Shown piece after piece: positions 45,301-49,135 of a DNA stretch of 49,135 nucleotides. The notes under the pieces are model-generated. The model made no database searches. It was not told the DNA's origin and worked only from the letters and a program-made list of their open reading frames with translations. Source of the DNA: Bernardetiaceae bacterium (GTDB lineage: Bacteria; Bacteroidota; Bacteroidia; Cytophagales; Bernardetiaceae); assembly GCA_020832465.1 (NCBI GenBank), contig JAFIER010000147.1, positions 1-49,135 on the forward strand, given 5' to 3'. Numbering within the stretch: the stretch's first letter is position 1; every line of letters begins with the position of its first letter. A program made the translations under genes and the position numbers.

Positions 45301-45604
45301 GAACTATTCTGATGCTCATATTTTTCCTTATGTGTATCAACATTTAGGCATTGGCAAACTTATAGGTATGCCCGTACCTGGCACGGGTACGGCTGTTTGG
45401 TGGGAAACTTTAATAGACCCAAGCCTATATTTTGGTATTCCGCAGGTTACAGTAGTGCGCACTGCTGATGGTAAATACATGGAAAACACCCAACTCGAGC
45501 CCGATATAAAAGTTAAAAATCCGCTCGAGCGACAAGAAAAGGGCATTGATTCGCAGCTCAATCGGGCTGTCGAAGAGTTGCTCAAAGAGGTCGATAAAAA
45601 ATAA
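42311..45604 (+). CDS. Tricorn-like S41 protease with beta-propellers and PDZ
   Basis: A 1097-residue exported protease. The signal peptide ends at SLFAQ (about residue 26). About 30-570 is two WD40/PD40-type propellers (AISPDGAKIAFTYQGDLYVV, WSPDSKHIAFASDR, FSPDGKKLIYAG). A low-complexity Lys/Glu/Asp linker (about 575-611) follows. Then come a helical S41 N-terminal region with ELNASHTGSGYRKY, a PDZ domain (about 810-880), and the S41 core (DTRFNGGGWLHDD; nucleophile S1000 in EGNYSDAHIF). The order propellers-C1-PDZ-S41 is that of tricorn-family peptidases, which in Bacteroidota are periplasmic. The start at 42311 was chosen because 33 upstream in-frame residues precede the signal peptide. 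A hairpin separates it from the M16 gene downstream. Confidence 0.93.
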   Translation: MQILIKNLGMLLLLGFYFCSASLFAQDANTLRPLWMRYAAISPDGAKIAFTYQGDLYVVSSQGGKAYPLTLHEAYDYRPVWSPDSKHIAFASDRYGNHDVYLVDAEGGIPQRLTLHSADDYPVCFTADGKSVLFNSYRMPAATDAAFPMGRFQQLYSVPISGDKLPSMLLSAATESGKLSKDGKKMLYYDIKGYENEWRKHHTSSIARDVALYDFEKNKHTLLTTFEGEDRDPVWSPDEKHMYYLSEESGTFNVWKAAIDKPSEKTQISKFEMHPVRFLSIAQNGTLCYGYDGEIYTQKEGEQPKRIEIEIRKDARNNPREFKTVAGGASEMALSPNGKEIAFVYRGEVFVTAIEDGMTKRITNTPEQERSVHFSPDGKKLIYAGERNGSWNIYQAEVERSEEKYFYAATLIKEEVLIQTENETFQPQFSPDGKEIAFIKDRQTLSVYNIESKKIRTVTDSLSYSYSDGDQHYEWSPDSKWFLVSYNPNELWISQAGLVDASGESPIKDLTRSGYSDTSPRWGMKGKMMYWASDRSGYRSHGSWGAESDIYAMFFTKDAWNEFTMSKAEYKLWKELKDQNKDKEEDKEDNDKKKSKKKKKDEDEKDNKKSDALAFEWDGIEDRIARLTIHSSKLGGAVLTPEGDKLYYLSNFEKGYDIWVHDFKEKETKLFSKLGSYVADMEIDKEGKNLFVLASGRLQKIDLNSGAPKPISISSEMEYDAAAEREYMFEHLWRQVREKFYLKDLHGTDWDTLKVEYKKFLQHIDNNYDFAEMASELLGELNASHTGSGYRKYDPKGDQTAALGAFFDPTHKEAGIKIQEILPKSPLLKADTQIKAGDIITKVDGTEITAGMNYWPLFNRKAGDRMLLEVKSGSESKQVIVKPFSWGAQTSLLYDRWVASRRDSVEKRSKGQIGYVHVKGMDSQSFRKSYSDALGKNATKKALIVDTRFNGGGWLHDDLATFLSGEQYFEFRPRGRKIGIEPMTKWTKPSVVLVSEGNYSDAHIFPYVYQHLGIGKLIGMPVPGTGTAVWWETLIDPSLYFGIPQVTVVRTADGKYMENTQLEPDIKVKNPLERQEKGIDSQLNRAVEELLKEVDKK

Positions 45605-45668
45605 TTCGTATTTCGGAAACACTGGCAAAGTTTGAAATTTTGCTGTTTCCATAATTTACTCAGTATCA

Positions 45669-45701
45669 AGAACTAACAGTTCTGTCAGAACTGTTAGTTC
45701 T
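45669..45701. repeat. 15-bp stem, 3-nt loop hairpin between S41 and M16 genes
   Basis: Arm AGAACTAACAGTTCT, loop GTC, perfect pairing. It starts 65 bp after the S41 stop and ends 27 bp before the M16 GTG start. It could separate the two genes or shape the M16 leader. One pair differs from 19763-19795 by a compensatory T-A to C-G change. Confidence 0.65.
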
Positions 45702-45728
45702 AATTTTGGAACAAAAATCAAAATAATT

Positions 45729-46973
45729 GTGATAGCATACAGCAAATTTACCTTAGATAATGGGCTTCGTGTGGTTGTTCACGAAGATGACAGCGTAGAG
45801 GTAGTTGTGCTCAATCTGATGTACGATGTAGGCTCGCGCGATGAGCAGGAGGACAAAACAGGCTTTGCGCATCTTTTCGAACATCTAATGTTTGGGGGGT
45901 CTAAGAATATTCCTATATTTGATAAACCGCTTGAGCGTGTTGGCGGCAATAACAACGCTTTTACCTCTCCTGATGTTACGAACTACTATACGGTAGTCCC
46001 TTATCAAAACATAGAAACAGCATTTTGGCTCGAGTCAGACCGCATGCTTTCCCTCTCTTTTGACCCACGTGTGCTCGAAGTACAGCGCAGTGTAGTCATC
46101 GAAGAGTTTAAGCAAATGTATTTGAATCAGCCTTATGGTGATATATGGCTCAAATTGCGTCCTTTAGCTTATGAAAAGCACCCTTACAAATGGGCAACTA
46201 TCGGCAAAGAAATAAGCCATATAGAGCAGGCTACAATGGAAGATGTAAAGTCATTCTTTTTCAAACACTACCGACCTAATAATGCAGTACTTGTTGTGGC
46301 TGGTAAAGTAAAACAAACGCAAGTAAGAGCCTTAGCAGAAAAATGGTTTGGCGAAATACCCGCTGGCAAGCCTTATGTGCGTAACCTACCTAAGGAAAAT
46401 ACAACAATGCCTAAACCACGTTTTTTGCGTGTAGAAGCAGATGTACCATTAGATGCAATTTATAAAGCCTATTTAATGCCTTCGCAATTAGACCCCGATT
46501 TTACAGCAACTGACCTTCTGAGCGACGTTTTAGGAAATGGTGAATCATCAAGATTACATCAAAAACTCGTCAAAGAGCAAGAACTTTTTAATAATATCAG
46601 TGCCTATATTACAGGTTCGTTTGACGAAGGTTTGCTCATGATTGCGGGTAAGCTCAATGAAGACGTGTCGGTAGAGCAAGGTAACAAAGCCATAGAGGAA
46701 CTTATTTTTGAATTACAAACTAAGGGAATATCCAAAGAAGAGTTAGAAAAAGTACAAAATCAAGCAGAAGCCACCGATTTGTTTTCGCAAGTGCAAGTGC
46801 TTAATCGTGCGATTGGTTTGGCTTATGCCACAGTACTCGGAGATACTGAAATTGTCAATCAAAATATTCAACGCATCAGAAGCGTCAAGCTTTCACAAAT
46901 GCAACGATTAGCAAGACAAGTTTTGAAAGCTGATAATTGTGCTACACTTTTTTATTGCAGAAAAACACAATAA
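45729..46973 (+). CDS. M16 family zinc peptidase
   Basis: A 414-residue single-polypeptide M16 (insulinase) peptidase. The inverted zinc motif HLFEH is at 48-52 (FAHLFEHLMFGG), with the third ligand near E125/E126 (VVIEEFKQM). The C-terminal half shows the M16 inactive domain (GESSRLHQKLVKEQEL). No signal peptide is seen, so it may act in the cytoplasm, or as a homodimer like the 45-kDa bacterial M16B enzymes; no inactive partner gene is adjacent. The start codon is GTG at 45729; no ATG lies between the hairpin and this point in frame. The product starts MIAYSKFTLDNGLRVVV, the usual N-terminus. Confidence 0.92.
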   Translation: MIAYSKFTLDNGLRVVVHEDDSVEVVVLNLMYDVGSRDEQEDKTGFAHLFEHLMFGGSKNIPIFDKPLERVGGNNNAFTSPDVTNYYTVVPYQNIETAFWLESDRMLSLSFDPRVLEVQRSVVIEEFKQMYLNQPYGDIWLKLRPLAYEKHPYKWATIGKEISHIEQATMEDVKSFFFKHYRPNNAVLVVAGKVKQTQVRALAEKWFGEIPAGKPYVRNLPKENTTMPKPRFLRVEADVPLDAIYKAYLMPSQLDPDFTATDLLSDVLGNGESSRLHQKLVKEQELFNNISAYITGSFDEGLLMIAGKLNEDVSVEQGNKAIEELIFELQTKGISKEELEKVQNQAEATDLFSQVQVLNRAIGLAYATVLGDTEIVNQNIQRIRSVKLSQMQRLARQVLKADNCATLFYCRKTQ

Positions 46974-46979
46974 TATAAC

Positions 46980-47015
46980 AGGAACTAACACTTTTAAAAC
47001 AAGTTGTTAGTTCCT
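46980..47015. terminator. Hairpin after the M16 gene
   Basis: AGGAACTAACA pairs with TGTTAGTTCCT (11 bp), then CTT with AAG after a one-base bulge, closing an A/T-rich loop. It begins 7 bases after the stop, between convergent genes. It is a further TAACA-core member. Confidence 0.6.
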
Positions 47016-47117
47016 GATTATTAAAAATTTCATATAGTAATACTACGATTTTTTCGTTCATAATTGGGTGTAAAGACCCAGTACAGCAGGGTAATACTAT
47101 ATTTTATGACAAAAAAA

Positions 47118-47603
47118 TTACTTCTCTTCGTACAAAAACTCTTGAAACATATCCTCAGAATAAGACAAATTAAAACGATCTTCTATGATACCAAAACCTA
47201 CTGTTTCTGTATCGTTCGGAAACATCACTTCGCCCGTATAACCACTAATTTCACCTTCTGAAAACTCTTGTTTTACAATTTTAAGTGGTATTTTATCCTC
47301 ATCAGCTGTACTCCAGTACAAAATTTCGATAATCTTAAAAGCCTCAGGATCAGATTTTATAGCTACCCACTCACTCGCTACGCCCGGACGAAAACCATCA
47401 GAACGGTATGTAGTAGTAACATACGCCTCATCGTTGTTATTTGTTGTCATCTGCGAAGCCGAATCAGGGTTTTCAGGTTTGCTTTCTACTATTTCAGTAT
47501 CAGCATTTTCCACACTATTATCAGTGTTAGAAGATTCAGACGAACTTTGGCAAGCAAAGCAAAGCATCAAACAAAATACAAGCAAAAAATTAAATCTCTT
47601 CAT
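47118..47603 (-). CDS. Lipoprotein of unknown function, 161 aa
   Basis: The signal peptide MKRFNFLLVFCLMLCFACQ gives a lipobox CFAC, lipidated C18. A Ser/Asn/Glu-rich linker (SSESSNTDNSVENADTE) leads to a compact domain of about 95 residues (YVTTTYRSDGFRPG, AFKIIEILYWSTADEDKIPL, KQEFSEGEISGYTGEVMFPND). I do not recognise the domain. It is convergent with M16; its leader carries an unusual hairpin and a direct repeat (47631-47687). It is probably periplasmic, outer-membrane anchored. Confidence 0.82.
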   Translation of the reverse strand: MKRFNFLLVFCLMLCFACQSSSESSNTDNSVENADTEIVESKPENPDSASQMTTNNNDEAYVTTTYRSDGFRPGVASEWVAIKSDPEAFKIIEILYWSTADEDKIPLKIVKQEFSEGEISGYTGEVMFPNDTETVGFGIIEDRFNLSYSEDMFQEFLYEEK

Positions 47604-47630
47604 AAGAAATAAATGTTTAAATTGTCAAAA

Positions 47631-47687
47631 TAAAACCAAGCATACTTTAAAAGGGTAGTAAAATCAAGCATAGACTACTACCCTTTT
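47631..47687 (-). promoter_or_regulatory. Interleaved repeat and hairpin in lipoprotein leader
   Basis: AAAAGGGTAGTA (47649-47660) pairs perfectly with TACTACCCTTTT (47676-47687) over a 15-nt loop. Interleaved with it are two 14-bp near-identical direct repeats, TAAAACCAAGCATA (47631-47644) and TAAAATCAAGCATA (47659-47672). It lies 28-84 bp upstream of the lipoprotein start and may be an operator, attenuator or promoter-proximal structure. Confidence 0.45.
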
Positions 47688-47875
47688 GCAGTATTTCAAT
47701 GTACAAATGTATGTATTAACAATCAAATATGACAAAAAATAAATCAAAAAATAAGCCCCTCGAGAGTTTGATGCACTTATTATGAGAATTAGTACGTGTT
47801 TATTGAGTGTTTGCTATGTTTTTCATTGAAAAATAATTATTTTTAGTTTTCTATAGATTACGAAACCCAACTAAA

Positions 47876-48706
47876 ATGGTAACAAAAAGTAAAAATTGGA
47901 TAATATTTCTTTTGTTCTTCGGTATTGCATTAGGCTGCGATAGCACAAAAGACTCAGAACAGACTTCTCAGTATAAGTCATGGAAAGAAAGTGATTTCTA
48001 TAAATTGTCTACTTTGCTCGAAAAACATAATATCGCTGTTGATACAGCACTAAATTGGTATCCTCTTGTTAAAATTAAAACGGAATTTTCTAGCGGTGGC
48101 TGGGAGCTTCATAGTCTGGACGTAGAGTTAGAAGAACAATATGGTAAACTTAAGGGTACGAATGACGAGTTTATTAGAGATATTATTAAACATTTTAAGG
48201 ATTTGAGATCTCTGAGTTTGCTAAATTTTTACTTTTCTGATACTCTTCCTGATTTCTCCAGTTTACCTAAGTTACAAGAATTAAAAATAGATCAAGGAGG
48301 CGCAAAAGTTATTCCATCAGACTCTCTGCCTTCCAGCATTGCTAACTTAGAACTCACATTTAGTATCCACGATACAATTATAAATATAAAAAAACTAAGT
48401 AAGCTTGAAAAAGCTTACTTAAAAGGAAAAAATAAATTTCCACAAGTTTTAGATTTTAGCATTTACCCTAAATCTTTGCGGAAGCTTATGCTTAATGGAA
48501 ATAATATCTCTAAAATTGAAAACTGCGATTACTTAGACTTAGATATTTTATCGATAGGTCCTGTACCTATAAGTTATAAAAACCATATTTTAAGCCAATG
48601 TAAAGATTTGGAAGTAGCACCTGATAGTATAACTCGCCGTGGACTTCCTGATAGTTACTATCTATTCAAAAGAAAAGGTTATGAAATAACTCTTCCTATA
48701 TATTGA
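47876..48706 (+). CDS. Lipoprotein with degenerate leucine-rich repeats, 276 aa
   Basis: Signal peptide with lipobox ALGC and lipidated C21 (MVTKSKNWIIFLLFFGIALGC). A charged helical region follows (WKESDFYKLSTLLEKHN), then imperfect LRR-like units from about 105 to 235 (LRSLSLLNFYFSDTLPDFS, LPKLQELKIDQGG, LRKLMLNGNNISKIENCDYL). The codon use is more A/T-rich than neighbours, by eye. It is probably outer-membrane anchored. The stop is at 48704-48706; an imperfect inverted repeat follows 55 bp later. Confidence 0.8.
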   Translation: MVTKSKNWIIFLLFFGIALGCDSTKDSEQTSQYKSWKESDFYKLSTLLEKHNIAVDTALNWYPLVKIKTEFSSGGWELHSLDVELEEQYGKLKGTNDEFIRDIIKHFKDLRSLSLLNFYFSDTLPDFSSLPKLQELKIDQGGAKVIPSDSLPSSIANLELTFSIHDTIINIKKLSKLEKAYLKGKNKFPQVLDFSIYPKSLRKLMLNGNNISKIENCDYLDLDILSIGPVPISYKNHILSQCKDLEVAPDSITRRGLPDSYYLFKRKGYEITLPIY

Positions 48707-48760
48707 TTGATATTTTGGTTATGCAACCATCACCCATTACATCCGCGATGCGTCCCTCTT

Positions 48761-48840
48761 TGTCAGAATCAAGATTTTCAAGATTTTGGGATTTACTTGA
48801 TTGCCTTAATCCTGAAAATCCTTGAATCCTGATTCAGACA
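48761..48840. repeat. Imperfect inverted repeat of the ATCCTGAAAATCC type
   Basis: The ends TGTCAGAATCAAGATTTTCA (48761-48780) and, on the reverse strand from 48840, TGTCTGAATCAGGATTCAAG match over about 31 bp with several mismatches, making an ~80-bp hairpin. Repeats with AATCCTGAAAATCC and GATTCAGAC motifs are, to my memory, common between genes in Bacteroidota. Confidence 0.55.
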
Positions 48841-48995
48841 ATAAGAAATTGTTTACAACGCTTGCAAGCGATTTTCAAGCCATTGTTTTTTTGAAATTTA
48901 TACGCCGTTAGGCGTTATATATTCGTAAAAAGCCTAACGAACATTTTGTATAAAAGGGGTATATGTGGGATATTCCATTTAGCTATCAATATATA
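48841..48995. other. Small nested palindromes near the right edge
   Basis: CGCTTGCAAGCG (48859-48870) is a 12-bp palindrome. ACGCC-GTTA-GGCGT (48902-48915) is a small hairpin whose right half could pair instead with GCCTAACG (48932-48939), giving two mutually exclusive stems. No gene is supported here. Confidence 0.35.
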
Positions 48996-49016
48996 GGGGT
49001 TGTGTAAAAAGTCTCC
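48996..49016 (+). mobile_element. Possible left end of an insertion sequence
   Basis: GGGGTTGTGTAAAAAGTC resembles the terminal inverted repeat type seen in several IS families (GGGTTGTG followed by AAAAGTC). It is followed by a new reading frame at 49090. The right end lies outside the window, so this cannot be confirmed. Confidence 0.35.
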
Positions 49017-49089
49017 TTTTTTAAAAAATAAAGAGTAAAAAGAGCTATATTGTGAAATACTACAGCCACAACACACTCCTCTTACTCTT

Positions 49090-49135
49090 ATGGACACAAA
49101 TATAGTAAAAAAATCTGAGATACGTTTTAAAGTTT
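49090..49135 (+). CDS. Start of a truncated gene, possibly a transposase
   Basis: ATG at 49090 opens a frame reading MDTNIVKKSEIRFKV up to the window edge, 15 codons. It lies about 75 bp inside the possible IS terminus at 48996. A transposase is the natural guess; the sequence is too short to show any motif. Confidence 0.3.
   Translation, partial: MDTNIVKKSEIRFKV

Noticed and set aside
48915-49097. 60-residue minus-strand ORF at the right edge
   Set aside because: It spans the likely IS end and leader; composition is that of non-coding A/T-rich DNA.
1-49135. CRISPR array or cas genes
   Set aside because: No regularly spaced identical direct repeats and no Cas-like protein; the dispersed repeats are single copies kilobases apart.

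Overview
The window looks like chromosomal DNA of a free-living member of the Bacteroidota, most likely the Cytophagales side of the phylum. It is A+T-rich and most genes lack a Shine-Dalgarno sequence. Several intergenic regions carry the Bacteroidota-type promoter -7 box TAnnTTTG. The gene families are also typical: a CarboxypepD_reg-like cell-surface protein, a propeller/Y_Y_Y/SpoIIE sensor, an M61 glycyl aminopeptidase with PDZ, a tricorn-like S41 protease and abundant lipoproteins. I cannot name the species. I see no rRNA, tRNA, CRISPR array, prophage or conjugative module. The content is mostly core and housekeeping genes separated by gaps rich in structured repeats.

Layout. 0.2-4.9 kb (minus): acidic amino acid/dicarboxylate symporter, a surface-type protein, then acpP-fabF of fatty acid synthesis. 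5.1-13.2 kb (minus): a cytoplasmic protein of unknown function, a very large NtrY-like histidine kinase and an exported leucine-rich-repeat protein just upstream of it. 13.4-16.6 kb (plus): STAS anti-anti-sigma protein, a lone DppB-like permease, a small unknown protein and DNA polymerase III delta prime. 17.0-21.8 kb: CoA-type NUDIX hydrolase, rsmG, AspA/SGD-type deacylase and M61 peptidase. 22-25 kb (minus): small membrane protein, hemC, ruvA and a YoaK/DUF1275 membrane protein. 25.4-29.5 kb: ugd, a MerR regulator with a cobalamin-binding domain carrying the CarH W-x9-EH signature, and a subtilase with a four-helix membrane domain. 29.8-34.6 kb: pabB, an Omp85-like outer-membrane protein directly upstream of it, a double-GNAT protein and a lipoprotein. 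34.8-49.1 kb: a GCS2-CBS fusion, an NlpC/P60 peptidase, a propeller-GAF-SpoIIE phosphatase, a tricorn-like protease, an M16 peptidase, two lipoproteins, and at the right edge what may be the start of an insertion sequence.

The most unusual content is intergenic. One family is a roughly 110-130 bp composite element found three times (6.5, 17.75 and 29.5 kb). It has imperfect terminal inverted repeats and two internal hairpins in fixed order. Two copies differ inside the second hairpin by compensatory substitutions, and one copy is flanked by a 7-bp direct repeat. A second set is about ten short hairpins, usually with a 15-bp perfect stem and 3-nt loop around a TAACA-like core. They lie mostly at gene 3' ends, and their sequences drift while pairing is kept. 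A third family, sharing the motif TCAAGTTnGTAAATyG, occurs three times. Together these suggest one or more non-autonomous, structure-selected mobile repeats or 3'-end RNA elements. Coordinates and pairings were worked out by hand; no search or folding program was run.
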